From Anastatus disparis (taxonomy: Eukaryota; Arthropoda; Insecta; Hymenoptera; Eupelmidae): 64,000 nt of DNA. The first letter of the stretch is position 1. Each line of letters starts with the position of its first letter. This document shows positions 36,219 through 49,300 of the stretch, piece after piece. The notes below the pieces were generated by a model that did no database searches, was not told the origin of the DNA, and saw only the letters and a list, made by a program, of their open reading frames with translations. A program made the position numbers and the translations under genes. The stretch spans positions 10,000,001-10,064,000 of the forward strand of contig JAFFSR010000220.1 in NCBI GenBank assembly GCA_017163975.1, in the 5' to 3' direction.

Positions 36219-37839
36219 ATATCTGATATTTATTTAACGAAATATTCAATATCTGCTGCACAAAACACGTTTGAACATTTACTCAAATACCCTGTGCATA
36301 GTTTACGTAAATTTTTTACAAGTGTGCAATTTAAGGGTTCATAGTAATCCATCAAAAAATAAAATTAGTTTTAAGAAATGAATAATTGTTTTAATTAAAT
36401 TAAAAAAAAAATCATGTAACACAAAAATTGACGAATAATAACATTAAAATTCAATTTCAACTCACCGTTTATGGATAGCTTTAAACAAAATATTAGTAGC
36501 CGATCCGAGTGATTCTGAGCCAGTAATAAATAACATGATCAATTGCGTATCGTCCTTACCATCATCGCCCATCCACAATCTATCAATAGCATCGTTGATA
36601 AGTAATTTATTTAACGATTTTGAAGATTTTTTATCATCGTAAAAACTATCTCGAAAATTATTAAATGCAATGCGTACATTAATGTTATCCGTTCTTGGCA
36701 CTATTAACGTCTGAACACCGTAAGCTTGTTCCGTTCTTGTCTGACAACCTGGCATGGCAATGTCAGTTTCAGAATAACTTTCGAGACAACCAACAACTAC
36801 ATAATTGTCGGTGAAGTGTCTGCCAAACGCTAATGTCACTAAAACCAATTTAACGAATTGATTATCAAAAAGTTGGGTATTAAAGATTCAGAGTATAATT
36901 AATAAAAATGCACTTCCCTAATAACACAAAACGTTTTAAAAATGGTTTAGAAACGTTTTCTGGTAAACTTATATACGTTTGTAAATTTCGAAAAAATACG
37001 TATTTAAAACGTTTTTAAAACGTAAAATATGTCCGCATATTTTAGATTCTCAAGAGTAATATAACATTTATGGAACGTTTAAGAAACATTTAGAAAACGT
37101 TTTCTCGTTGACAATTTACGCAAGCTTAAATATCCAAAGGTTTTCTTAACGTTTAAAAACCGTTTTATTTGGTATAATTTTTTTCTCTATATCATAATTT
37201 ATTAGAATGATAAAATAAAACTTAAACGTTTTAGAAACGTTTAGACATTTAAGCCAACGTAAATTTTCATCGAGAAAACGTTTTCTAAATGTTTCTTAAA
37301 CGTTCCATAAATGTTATATTACTCTTGAGAATCTAAAATATGCGGACATATTTTACGCTTTAAAAACGTTTTAAGTACGTATTTTTGTCGAAATTTGCAA
37401 ACGTATATAAGTTTACCAGAAAACGTTTCTAAAACGTTTTTGAGATGTTTTCGTGCTATTGAGGTTTCACGGGTTTCACATTGAAATTAACAATAGCTTT
37501 GATTTTAAAGTCAAAATATTATAAATTGTATTATTTTTAAAAAATTAGGAAAAATAATTGAAAACATTTTAGCAATTTAAACTTACGATTCCTTTGCCTT
37601 TGGTAAAACATTCTGCCTTGCAGTTGCGGTCGCTTTTTTATGGCGAGGAAGCTGATGCCTAAACTTTTTTGAATTTCTCTCACATGTAATATCCTCAAAC
37701 CTTCTAAACATTTTTGATCCCGCAATTGTGGAATTGTGGTTGGTAATATGTATCTTTCTGGACCTGTTAATTCTGAATGTACTCTTGGCTGTAATGTTGT
37801 CATTCGTTCGAATAGTGTTAGCCAATGATTATTGTCCAT
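35248..37839 (-). CDS. FIST-domain protein resembling FBXO22, 4 coding exons
   Basis: Coding exons on the - strand are 37839-37587, 36838-36466, 36003-35612 and 35309-35248. All joins are GT-AG and in phase, giving 359 aa. The C-terminal half follows the order seen in FBXO22: a segment near the second exon end (SESLGSATNILFKAIHKR), a central FIST-like strand region (FHTVVRFTGDSLKCYTALL), then FPGVPLIATFYY, which parallels the FPSVPLFGFF stretch of FBXO22, and a short last exon (KIFHKNKMSLMLM). FBXO22 is an F-box substrate adaptor of SCF ubiquitin ligases. I do not see an F-box in the first exon here, so either it lies in an unseen upstream exon or the protein lacks it. The first exon has a TTTTCAG acceptor at 37851-37857 and is open upstream of the ATG. 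The family call is from memory and by eye. Confidence 0.6.
35373..35573 (-). mobile_element. tRNA-derived SINE, copy 4, in the last FIST-gene intron
   Basis: This near full-length family member has the CTAATCAGCGACGAAGCTCG and TGTGAACAAAGCACATGTAACG blocks and a tRNA-like head with ATTCGAACTTAGAACC. It fills about two thirds of the 302-bp intron between the last two coding exons of the FIST-domain gene. Confidence 0.85.
36168..36215. repeat. (TA)n microsatellite
   Basis: An uninterrupted TA run of about 48 bases lies within an intron of the FIST-domain gene. Confidence 0.95.
36919..37463. mobile_element. Foldback MITE of about 540 bp rich in AAACGTTT motifs
   Basis: Left and right halves are inverted copies. 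Near the ends, AATAACACAAAACG (left) faces CGTTTTTGAGATGTTTTCGTGCTATT (right); further in, AAAATATGTCCGCATATTTT (37023-37042) is matched by its inverse at about 37337-37356. Many AACGTTT and AAACGTTT units fill the arms. No open frame is present. It makes up most of the 748-bp first coding intron of the FIST-domain gene. The exact ends and the target duplication are not clear. Confidence 0.7.
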
Positions 37840-39758
37840 ATTTATTTTTTCTGAAAATAATTAACTTATTTTTATATAATAATTATAATAACATGACTAG
37901 TACTTATCATAAAACTTGACTTAAAATTGAAATTTCAGAATTTTTAATGAGTATCAATAATTGAAGATTTTTAATTTATGCGTATTTTCACTTACTCTTA
38001 TTTGCAGTATTCAAAATAAAGATGTATTTAAATATTTTTCTCAAAATTAAAAACTAAATCAAAAGATTTCCGATTCACGTTGAAAGCAAATAAATTTTAA
38101 TTTATATATCTTTTAGACAAAATCAATGTCTTACTTACGCACTTATTATTGATATCAAAAACGAAATTTTGATGTAAACACGTTTACGAAACTATGAAAT
38201 TCCGTGCTTGCTTATACTAATATAATTATTATGTTTATACTCGTTTTTTGATTTTATTAATAATTAGACAAAATAGATGTTAACTAAACAATTTTTATAT
38301 TTAATATTTTGTTAATATTCATCACTTACCTAAATAATGATTAAAATACAATTTTGTATAAAAACGATGTGTCTAAGCAAAGGCTCCAACATGAACTGAC
38401 TAAGATATATAGAAATTACAAGATGGATTAAATACGGAACGTTTGAACATTAATTTTTAAATTTTTAAATATTAACAATTATTAAATTTCGGTAGTATTT
38501 TATCAAAATAAATTTTGGAGCAATTAAAATAGGATAATTTTAGAAGATGAATAATTAAATAAAATAATTTTCTATGGATGAAAATAAAATAAATTTTTTA
38601 TAGAAAATAAAAATATCTTTTTTTATTCATTTTAAGCTATAAAGTTTATTATAATTTTGAAATATTAAAAATTTTTTAATTTTTTCTTTGTACTTTTTTA
38701 AAACATTATTTGACAAAGTAAATAATATCAACTTTGTTTGCTTGATTATAATTTTTTAAAGCATATAAAAATGCATATGTTTGCATTAATAAATTTATAA
38801 AATAAATTATCTTTTCTTAAAATTAATAAAAATATTTGATATCTTTGAATAACATGCAATTATCTTGTTCATTTATTATTTTTTAATTTTATTTAACGTC
38901 GCTGTATTTATGCTGTCATTACAATACTAATTAGCGACGGAGGTTTTCAATGTGTTTCTGTACAAAGCATACGTATCGTATACAGTGATGCTTGTATCAA
39001 TCGGTTGCCGCGAGCAGGATTCGAACTCGAATTCTTAATATTATAAATCCATCACTCTACCGACTGAGCCATTCAGACCTTAGTTATTACTTATAATGTA
39101 AAAAAAAGATAATTCATTTTATAGTACAAGTATCAACATTTTAAAGTACATTATTTAATAATTTTAATTATTACTAAATATAAATTTCATGATTGACGTA
39201 CATAGTTTTTAAATTTATTAAAAATTTTTTTTATAAAATTCTGTTAAATGTCTAAAGATTTACATACATTATCACTTTAATAAAATAATATCAGGATACG
39301 TTAGTTATTAGCAATGGGAATATTATTAAAATAATAAAAAAATATTCTAGCTGCTTTTAAAATTATTTTGTCTTTTGCACACTTTTTAAAATTCATCTAA
39401 GGAATGTCTTTGACATACGAGTATTGTTTTTAAAATTCAATATAATAAATATAAATATAATAAAAAAGTGTTAGACATTAAATATATAATTCTTTTATCC
39501 TAATAGGTTTAGCACCATAAATAAGTCAAGTAAATAAAATTGCAATACCATATGAAAAAAGTTAACTACCCCTTAAAAATTATTAATTTAACATAAACAC
39601 TTATAGTAATTTTTTAAATTTAACAGATCTATCAGATGAGGAAATTTCGATTGAAAAACAACGTTGCAATTTTTGCCGCACAATAAAACCCGTTTTGTCT
39701 ATAATAAATTTTCTAAAACAAATGCTTTGAGCAAATAACAATAAAATATTAATACTGA
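37840..39758 (-). other. Region between the FIST gene and Pld; possible alternative 5' UTR exons
   Basis: Three strong donor-like sites on the - strand (boundaries about 38330, 38139 and 37996, all GTAAGT or similar) lie upstream of the acceptor that feeds the first FIST-gene coding exon. They could serve alternative 5' UTR exons. One SINE lies at 38880-39080. The rest is AT-rich DNA and the 3' flank of Pld. Confidence 0.4.
38880..39080 (-). mobile_element. tRNA-derived SINE, copy 5
   Basis: Full-length on the - strand, with the ATTTAACGTCGCTGTATTTATG tail end, the TTAGCGACGGAG block and a tRNA-like head ending in GACTGAGCCATTCAGACC. It is more diverged than the other copies (for example GTGTTTCTGTACAAAGCATACG in place of GTGTTTGTGAACAAAGCACATG). 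Confidence 0.8.
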
Positions 39759-42700
39759 TTAAGTCCATAAGGAAGTTGGCATAATTCCTTCAACTGTATT
39801 AGCAGCTGGTTTTAACGTTTCATTGCACAAGAAATTCATCGGCATATCTACTAAATGTCCCTGAAAAAATACAAAGAAAAAATTAAATTATACCTTTATA
39901 AAAGTTATTAAAATATTAATTCAAATGAAAAATTTAAATCAAACAGCAAAGAATCAAAAAACCATTTTTTTTTTTGAAGAATATATAAAATGAAATATTA
40001 ATTAATTAAATAATATTAATTAATAAAATATTTTTTTTGTATTAAAAATAATTTTGACTAATTTACCTTTATATTTTTGGTCATTTGTTGTGCTAAAATT
40101 GGATCAGATTGGCATAAAGGCGTTTCATCTTGATATTGTTTCAAAATATAAAAATTAACAACCTTATTCGTTGGAACGCAATTGAATACGTCTTCAAAAA
40201 TTTCAGTATTCATTTTACTCCTTGCTCGCCAAATATCATGATAAAATGATTTTTTTGCTATATCGTCTACATTAATATTTTCGTGGGTCCAAAGAAGACC
40301 TAAATGTTCTCGAAATAGTTGTTTTCTAAGAGATCCTGCAAATTTTCCACATGAGTAAGGTATATCATTCATTCTTCCATCTTCGAATTCTGTGTCCTAA
40401 AATATTAAACATATAAATAACATGTTATAACTTATTAAATTAAAAAACTTAAATTTAATAATATACATATAATATTGTAAGTTTTACATTAAACTTACAT
40501 GAATAATAACAGCAATTTCACTGTCTCTAGTAGCAATCATACTTCTATCATTGATGTTGGCAGAGCCACATATTACTGTTTTATCATCAACAATCATTAA
40601 TTTACTATGTACATAAATTAATTCTGTAACCATTGTACCATTCAACATTGAGTGTGTTCTCAGACCATGGAATGTAATATATTCACTAGGATCTTCGATG
40701 CCAGCATCGATTAATTGATTTAAAATAGCATCCTTCCCTCTAGAATTATCGATAAATTTAAGTATTTATTTTGATCATAAAATTGAAACAAATTTATTTG
40801 TTATTTTTTTATATTTACCTTGATATAGAGGCATAATTCCAATGTATAATTGCTCTAATAGATGCACCTGATGGTCCACCAACTTCACCTTCAAAACCAG
40901 GTAATAAAGGCATAATTACAAATACACGAAATACTGAACCTTCACGATGCGCTCTGAGAATTCTTTTTAACAAAGTTTCACCAATACGATTTTTTACTGA
41001 CGGATTATCCAATGTTGAAAGTGTAATAAAAAATTGGTTCTCTATATAAATATATCTAATAAGAAATAATACAGATTTTAATAAATTCAACGTGATTTTT
41101 TTTAATAACTAATAATATATTTTAAAATATACATACCTTTCAGCATTAGAAATTGCATGAATATACGCTTCATGTATGCTTTGTTCCTTTGTATCAGCCT
41201 CAAGAAAACCAGCAGACCAAGAGCTTACAGATCTCAACACCTGACATTTTACATTGTACATTTGGCTCAGTTCAATGTGAGGTACGTAATTTTTACAATC
41301 TTTATACGATTTTGGTAATAAAAATGGATATGCTGAATTCAATTTTGCTTTTTCGAGCTATATAAACGAAACAAAATTGTATATATTATCAAAATTACTG
41401 ATATAAATAATACTGTACAATCAAAATATACAAATGCGTCCCTTACCTTTATAGCATTCCACCTCTGAATAAAATGCCTGGCAATATCCCGAGCACTCTC
41501 TCCTTGTACCATAACACCAATGTCGTGCCAAGGCATTCGAGGAGTTGTGCTGCGATCAACAAGATCCAGATACGGACTATCAAGATTATTAAAGTCTTTC
41601 ACAATGAAATTAGTGTAATCTTTACCGATCCACAGTTTTGTAGTGCCAGGAATTTTGAGCACGTCTTCATCTAGGTAGTGCATACCTTCACCATCATCAA
41701 TTGGTGTCATTACGCTTGGACTGTAGTAATTCATAAGAAATTAGCATGAAAATCATTTTTTTAATTAATACATGAATTTTAACATGAATCTATGGACTTA
41801 CTTATCTATTTCATCCTCATCTTCATCACTGCTGCCTTCATGAGGATTATAAACCATGTTGATCCATTCACGTCTTTTCATCTTAACATTATATTTTACT
41901 TTATCAACAGTTGTTTTAGCCATATCAAACAAATTCTTTCTTTGTGAATCTGGAGTGTTACATTTCAAATGTTCAAATCCTTGGGGTGGTGAAATGAACA
42001 AAGGATCCTTGGGATCAAGTTGTGGTGTTTGTGGTTTCCTTTGACATTTGTGACCAATCATTGGTCTGTAATTAAGATATCATTTAATATAGAATTTTTT
42101 TAATAAATAGTTTAATAGATTTAAAAATAATTTAAAGATTTAAATTGAAATCTTACAATATAGGTATGCATTTAGTTGTCGCCATTGCAACTGTATTAGT
42201 TGCTATAGCAAGAGGCAAAAGTACATGGTTTTCAGCAGAATTGGGAATGATTCGTTTACTACTTGTACTGACAACTTTCCCTTTTGATGGTATGTAAATG
42301 GTAGACAAATGTGTTGAGCCTACAATAAAAATACAATTTTTAATTCAAATGATTTAATTTAATTAAAAATTTGAATTTTTATTGTTTATTATATTTTTGT
42401 AATAATAATAAAAATATATTGTCATACCTATATCAGTCAGCCGATGTTCATTAGTATCCCAACGTCCATAGCATAGATCAATGCCACCAAGAAACGCAAT
42501 ACTTTGATCTACAACGACGATCTTTTCATGATGAGCCCAGAGAAATACTCCGACTCGTGCGTGATCTGGATGCCTTAGTACTTTTATATTGGCTGGACAT
42601 TTTTCCACAAGGCGTTGTTTGCTATAAAAACTATTTATTCCAAGTGCTAGCTCCACTTCTTTGTAGATCATAATAAACACTTTGACACCTGCCAACTGTA

Positions 42701-45393
42701 AATAACAGAATTTTTATTATCTTCAAAGAATTTATAAATTGCAAAGGTTCACTATTCTAATATATGATAACAATACAATAGCCAAGATAAATTAAACTAT
42801 CATAAAAAAAAACTACTTAATCTAATTAAAAATAAATTTACTCTTGAAATAATTTAAAAATATTAATTTATAAACCAATTAAACTTTCAATAAATACATT
42901 TTTAGGAGTAAAAGCATATTTCTTTAAATTTCTATTTTTATGCAATCCGTTAAAATTTTAACTAATAAGGTCTTAATAAACTGTAACTACTATGATGATA
43001 TTACAATAGCTCACCTTAATTCCTTGATACCCACATAGAAAATAATAAATATTAATATATTTATATATTAAGCAAATATATTTAAAATAAAAATAATTGT
43101 TAACTTACAGCTCTTCTTTGTAATATATTATCTAATCGCCAATAATCCTCATTAATTGCTGGTCTTTTCATAAAGATTTCTGGAGAAAGCCACCAATCTG
43201 CTATGAAAATTTCTTCTGTAGCATTTTCTAATGCATCAGCAACAGCAGACATATAACTGGAGCCATCAACGAACCAACTCGCAGATATTGGACATCTGTA
43301 CGGAACAAATGATTTATGTGGATTTGTTTGAATAAATGGTCTACCTACAATCAAATAAAAAAAGCAAAAATTGACTAACACTTTAAATTTATAAAAAAAT
43401 GAGGTTTTGGTTTTAATTCATTTAAATGGCTTCATTTAATTTATATTATCTTATTAGTTAAAATTATCTCAACAGCACATAAAGCTTTGAAAACATTGTA
43501 ACAATTTGTTTACATAACAATGCAACGTTGTAATTAAAATAATTTTTTTTTTCAAATTAACGGTCATTACTACCCTTTATTTTAAAGAATTTTATAAATA
43601 TAATTTTCAAGAATAATGCAATTTAAAAATCCATTTTTCATTTTAAGAAAATTCAGTTGAGGTCGTCAGTGGCTCAGTCGGTAGAGCGATGGATTCGTAA
43701 TCTCGAAGTCCCGAGTTCGAATCTCGCTCTCGGTTGATTTATTCAAGCGCCACTGTACGTTACATGTGCTTTGTTCACAAACACATTGACGACCTCCATC
43801 GCTAATTAGCATCGTTAAAAAAGAAAATGCAATCAAAACCTGTACATAATAAGGATAGTTTTTTTATTTACCTTCATTTTGCGTTATTTGCTGTATATGT
43901 TCCAGCCATTCTTTAGCTTTTCTTCGAGTCCAACATTTAATAACAATGTGCCTACTGAGATTCACTATTTGAAGACCATTTCTAAGGCCAGTTGAGTACA
44001 TACCAGAACTAACTTCAAAACTATTATCCATAAGAATTATAGATTTTATTCTTCCATCTTTAGGACTAATATAAGCAATAAACGTGTCTTTAACAATAAG
44101 ATGTCTCTTATGCCATGTTCCACAAATAGACGTACAAAAGTGACTACATCTAACACAAAACATGCCCTGTAGCAATCCACAAAGATTACAACCTGATTTT
44201 GCTTCAGAACCTGTTCGTTTCATTATTAAACCTTCTTTGCCTTTATCACCTAAGTTGTCAACAAAAGATAAATGTGACAACTCTAAAAAACTTATCTGAA
44301 AATAAAATATTGATTTGTATAATTTTAAAAATATATATAAAACTTTATAAATGATATAATAACATAATTATAAATATTTTAAAATTTTCTTACCGTTTCT
44401 GGATGTCTTTTATAAATTTCTATTTTTAGTAAAGTATCTAAATATTCTTCCAAGGCAGCCATTCTATGTGTTAAATACTCATGGGGAATAAGAACATCGG
44501 GTCTATTGGGAAATCTGGAAAATAATTTTAAAAAAATAGAATCAAATTTCTATTTATAAATGAATTAAAATTTAAGATTTTCATCTTATTTACCTTGGTA
44601 AAGCTCCTCTTCGTCTTTTTTTTTCTTTAACATCAGAAAGATTTTTAAAACTGGTTCTTTTTTCTTTGTGACTTTTTGTAGGAAATGGTATATTTAAACT
44701 AGCTCTATAAATTTTTAATTGATTATGAAGATTTTGTATGTGTTTATATCGTTTCTTGATCCTCCATGAGAATGATCCATGAGTAAATTCTATGGTATAT
44801 AAATTAGGGTTGAGTGGATGACTTGTAACACTACGTTCTACATCAATTATTTTAGCATGTATGTCTTCACCAGGAATATAAATAATATGATTGAAATTTT
44901 GACTTTTGAACTTAATAGGTTCATTATAAATATGACAAAATGGTAAAGCTCTTTTTTCATCTGAAAAATAATCATAATACAGTTAAAATTTTTGATGAAT
45001 AAATGCTTAAATATAAAAAATAAGTTTCTAATAATTTTTTGTGAATAGTTATTGAAAATAAATAGAAATTATTCAAAGAGAATTAGTTATTTTAAGATCT
45101 TTTATTAAAACTATTTGAAATCATTTCAAATAAAAATTTATTTTATCATAAATAAATAAAGTGAGATTGTAATGTTTACCTCTAGTACAAATATTTTCAT
45201 CTACTTCTTCAATGCTAAGAGGCTCTCCATTTTCATTAACTGTAATACTCAAGGATTCAGGAACACCCAGACAATCATCATATTCTGAATCATGAGACAT
45301 TGCAGTCTCCTCTCCAGGATTATGTTGGACAACATCTTCTGGTAGATCGGTAATATCTGTTCTGTTGTCCGTTACATTTAAATCCACCTCCAT
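39759..45393 (-). CDS. Pld: Phospholipase D (PX-PH type), 14 coding exons, complete
   Basis: The enzyme hydrolyses phosphatidylcholine to phosphatidic acid and choline at cell membranes and acts in vesicle traffic. Coding exons on the - strand: 45393-45180, 44960-44594, 44514-44394, 44295-43872, 43344-43109, 42695-42428, 42319-42157, 42065-41802, 41720-41447, 41357-41137, 41055-40819, 40739-40499, 40396-40067 and 39860-39759. Every join is in phase, giving 1153 aa. The N-terminal 70 residues are acidic. The PX domain spans about 90-180 ([20 protein letters not shown]) and the PH domain about 243-374, with a Cys-rich start (Cys 270, 273, 281, 284, 288, 292). Catalytic motif HKD1 is HHEKIVVVD (His510, Lys512, Asp517); HKD2 is VHSKLMIVD (His974, Lys976, Asp981), followed by [20 protein letters not shown] is the conserved IYIENQFFI signature. 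It ends PTSLWT, like other PLD1-type enzymes whose C-terminal Thr matters for activity. Length fits the family. One SINE lies in intron 4. Confidence 0.96.
43661..43828 (+). mobile_element. tRNA-derived SINE, copy 6, in a Pld intron
   Basis: On the + strand: tRNA-like head (GTGGCTCAGTCGGTAGAGCG, GAGTTCGAATC), the CACTGTACGTTACATGTGC block, TTGTTCACAAACACATTGACG, GCTAATTAGCATC and an A-rich end. It is shorter at the 3' end than copy 7. It lies antisense to Pld in the intron between the PH-domain exon and the first phospholipase exon. Confidence 0.88.
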
Positions 45394-45410
45394 TTTTTTA
45401 TTTTATTGCA

Positions 45411-46348
45411 GCTGTAATTGCAATTTGCACTTATTAGTGTGGTCGATGAGTACAAGATAAAAATTGATATTTACACTGTTAACAAAGAATAATGATTGAA
45501 TCATGTTATAGTCGAAACATGAAATATTGAGCAAATCATTTGATAAGTAAAATACATTTGATAAGAAATTTTGTTATCAATGAGATTATCTTTTAAAGAA
45601 ATGTATGTTTACTGTTAAACTAAAAAAATAATAGAAACAATGCATACTTTTAAATAAGTAGTTATATAAATAAAACAGAAGTAAATAATTCAAGAAGTAA
45701 AATCAATGAATACACATTTTATATAATATAAATAATTTTTTATTAATAAAAACAGCTGATTATGTTAATATTAGAATCAATTTTAATATTTATTTATTAT
45801 AATTAATAAGTTTAGTGCAATAAAGTGTAATAAAAAAGCAATAATTCCTGACTTAATGAGATTATTATTATAATTAAATAAAAATATTTTTAAAATAAAA
45901 TAAAATTTACAAAATCATTAAATAAACATTTTCAATTTAAATTTGATTTTAATGATGAAATGGAAATTTTATATCTTCGAAATGTACAGTAATTAGAACG
46001 ATTTCCAAGACCCAAATTTCACATTTCATGATACGCTGCGGCAACACGGTTACAACAAAGTAAAAAAATCGACAAAAAAAGTTCAATGAAAAATAAAAAA
46101 AACTCCCGAGCCACGCATATATAATTCGACACTTCCACAAATAAATTTCACTAAATCACTTTTTTCGCAATACCTTCCAACAAAGCGCCGATAAAACATT
46201 GACTTTTGAAAAAATTCTGTTGAAAACAAACGTTATAATTGCATGCAACAGGTGCATTTTAACGTTCTAAAATATAAAAGCCAAAGCGCGCGAATCGATC
46301 GTTTTCAACTTGTTCTTTTTTTAAACATATTTTCTTTTAAAACTCACC
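45411..46348 (-). promoter_or_regulatory. Probable spliced 5' UTR intron of Pld
   Basis: The first coding exon begins at 45411 after an AATTACAG acceptor, 18 bases before the ATG. A strong donor (GACAG|GTGAGTT on the - strand, exon end at 46348) lies about 0.9 kb upstream, suggesting a non-coding first exon and a promoter in the less AT-rich DNA at about 46350-47100. This is inferred from splice signals only. Confidence 0.4.
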
Positions 46349-49300
46349 TGTCAAGAGGCGTAGCAAAAGTAAGTAATTCTGCATTCTCCCATGGTCAAGT
46401 CATATAGCAGTAATAGGCTTATATGCCCGTAGCCTTGAACGGAATATGAGGTCACCCCTTTCGGACAATAATCTAAGCATCTATCTAAGTATCATCTTAT
46501 AACTTATGCCTTCGTTCGTGTGTATATATCAGCACAAATTTATTATTCTATCATCTCACTCACATACACGTACACATAAGACACTTTTTGATCCTTGCAA
46601 GATTTTTACGTTTCTTTGTAGGTTATTCAAAAAATATGTGTAACAACTTTTTTATTTTAAAAAAATGAAAAAAACGCAAAGAATATTTTGCATTTTATTT
46701 ACAAGCAAATTTCTTTTTATACTTTTTCGCCTTCGTATGCCCACATCACGTTGGATTTCACTTTTAAATTAGCATAGCACGTTTTCTATATGCTCTTTTA
46801 TTCTCTTGATAAACAGCGAAAACGACGCTTCTCTCGTGAGTTTCTCACGAAGAGTGAGTATACATATAAAACTGAAAATGTACAATATAATCACGCGCGT
46901 ATTACTTTTGCCTATATCAAAAGAGAAAGAGAGTGGGGAAGGAGAGATCCGCGGGTACTTTTTAAAATGTTTATATATAGATATACCGAGCGTACGATAA
47001 TAAAACGAAATTAACCGAGTGTCACCGAGCCGCGACGAAAATTAAATATTGTCGTTTTATTATCGCCTGGCTGTGTATACATGTACACATATATATAAGA
47101 TTTTGAGCACGCGCGAGTACAGCCACACTCATAATACACTGGAACTGAATCGTAAAAAAAGCTTTTATAAATTTTTATTGCCTTGCTACACATATATATA
47201 GATATATAATTCGTTATATATATTATATGTCCGGTGGAAAGAGAGACTTCAAAAGACTTAAAGCTATTTATGACAATGGTTCTTTCAAGTAGTTCAAGCG
47301 CGTGGCGAAATATTGCTTTTGTTAAAAGCATATATATACATATGATGATGATCAAGAATTATTTTATGGAGGTCCGTTTTAAGCATTTTTAAAAAGTTAT
47401 TTAACTTCCTTGATTGCTTTTTTAGCATAGTTAATTAATCATTGATTGTGTACGTGGGAAGTATTCATATATATTTTTTTAATTTACAAACTAATTAATC
47501 AAGTTATGTGTCGTAATCATAAGATTTATTTTACATGTTTTATAATAAATATATACATTAACAACAAAAATTTTTTTTTTCAAAGAGTTAACATCATTGC
47601 TAATTATCAGAAATATTTTTAATTAACATAATTTATCAATACCGTTTGAAGAAGTCAAAAATATTATTAATACAATTTCCGTATCGATATTGTATTATTT
47701 CAGCAACATTAAAATTTTGCAAAGATGGCAATTTTACTAAAATTGTGCCTCGTGAGCAATATTATGGACGTTCATAAAACTAAATTCATATAGTAAAAAT
47801 AATTCCCGACACAAAGATCGTTAAAATACGTTTCGAAGAGCATATAAAAAATTTTTACAAAAAATACGTGCCCTTGTTAGTTTTTACGCGAATTATGATT
47901 AATCACGTATATATCCAATAGTTAAGGATATATCTATGAAAACATTGTGTTTGAAATAGTTCAACTTTAAAGTAGAAGTTTTATTTAAAAAATATGTTAT
48001 AATTCATGCTTTTCTTTTTATTTGTTTTCTGTTTTGTGAATTAATGGATTTGTAAATTTATAAGTTTTGGGAATTGTCAATGAAAATTGAATTTATTTGA
48101 TTTATTTACACTGCTCCGAAACTCAAAAAAAAAAAATTCATAATCGTAAGAAAAAGATATATTTTTATTATTTTTTTATGATTTCACTAAAAATTCAAAC
48201 TCCAAGTCTCAATTTATTAACAAAAAAATGAATATTTTATTACTGTTATTTTTTAAAATAACTACTAAATTCTCATTCACCCAAATCCAAATGACAATTA
48301 CTTAAAACACGCAAATAATTTCATTCAATGATTTTCAATTGTTAGGGCTTAAAATTTTTTTAAGATGACGCGAATTGCAGGTGAAAAACATTTTTATCGG
48401 GCATTATCTGCAATAGTTCTATAATTAGGAATGACTTATGAAAACAGATAATATCACTAATTTTATCTGATCCATCCAAATTTATGACGTTTCCATTGTT
48501 GATTGTTATCATAGTTATTGTCGGATTAATCATTAAGAATGTGGGATTAATGTTCGACTCCGGAGATATACGTTAAATGTCAAACACGGAGTAAGTAGGA
48601 ATCTTTGTTATCTACATTGAAAAAAATGTATTTTAGATTTTGGATTTTTAAAAATAATTTATTAAATTTGTTAAAATCTTGAAAAAACTAAATACTGGAC
48701 TATACAATTTATAATGTTCATTGAAATGCCGATAATGTAGAAATTTACAAATTTTCATCGGCACACGTTCGGTACGTTCTAGAACATCATTTCTTTTTCT
48801 TCTTCACTATGTTTCCACAATCTGAATACCTTTACTTAAGGAAATTTTCCAGAGAGAAGGTATCTTTGATGAAAAGTATTTTCATTGAAATCAAAAACTA
48901 CAAAGCTGCAATCGTAAGTTAAAAATGACTCGTGATTCATAAATACGTACTATGAATCATGATGTAATGTATACACCACGTTACGTTCAATACTTTTTTT
49001 TCAATGTCTCTCAATTACGGTACTTTTAATTTTTCTTATTACAAATTTAATGAAACGCTTTAGTTATCATCCATAATATTAAATTTATCTCGATACAATT
49101 TTCTTCAATATTAAATATTTAAAAAAGCAGAGCATATCTTAAAAGATTAAGAAAAAGGTAGAAATTTCACTTTTTCCTAAGCCACAACTACTGCACAATG
49201 AACTTGTGGTTGATAAATTTTCGAATAATGCTCGGGCATAAAATTTTATCCGTAAAATACAGCTTATACAATACACATCCCTGGCGACTATTGTACAGTT

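Noticed and set aside
37583..37825. Second open frame (80 aa) over the first FIST-gene exon
   Set aside because: Joining this frame to the next exon gives an immediate stop; the other frame joins in phase across all four exons.
46350..47110. Less AT-rich block with overlapping frames on both strands
   Set aside because: No frame has domain content; more likely the promoter/5' UTR area of Pld.
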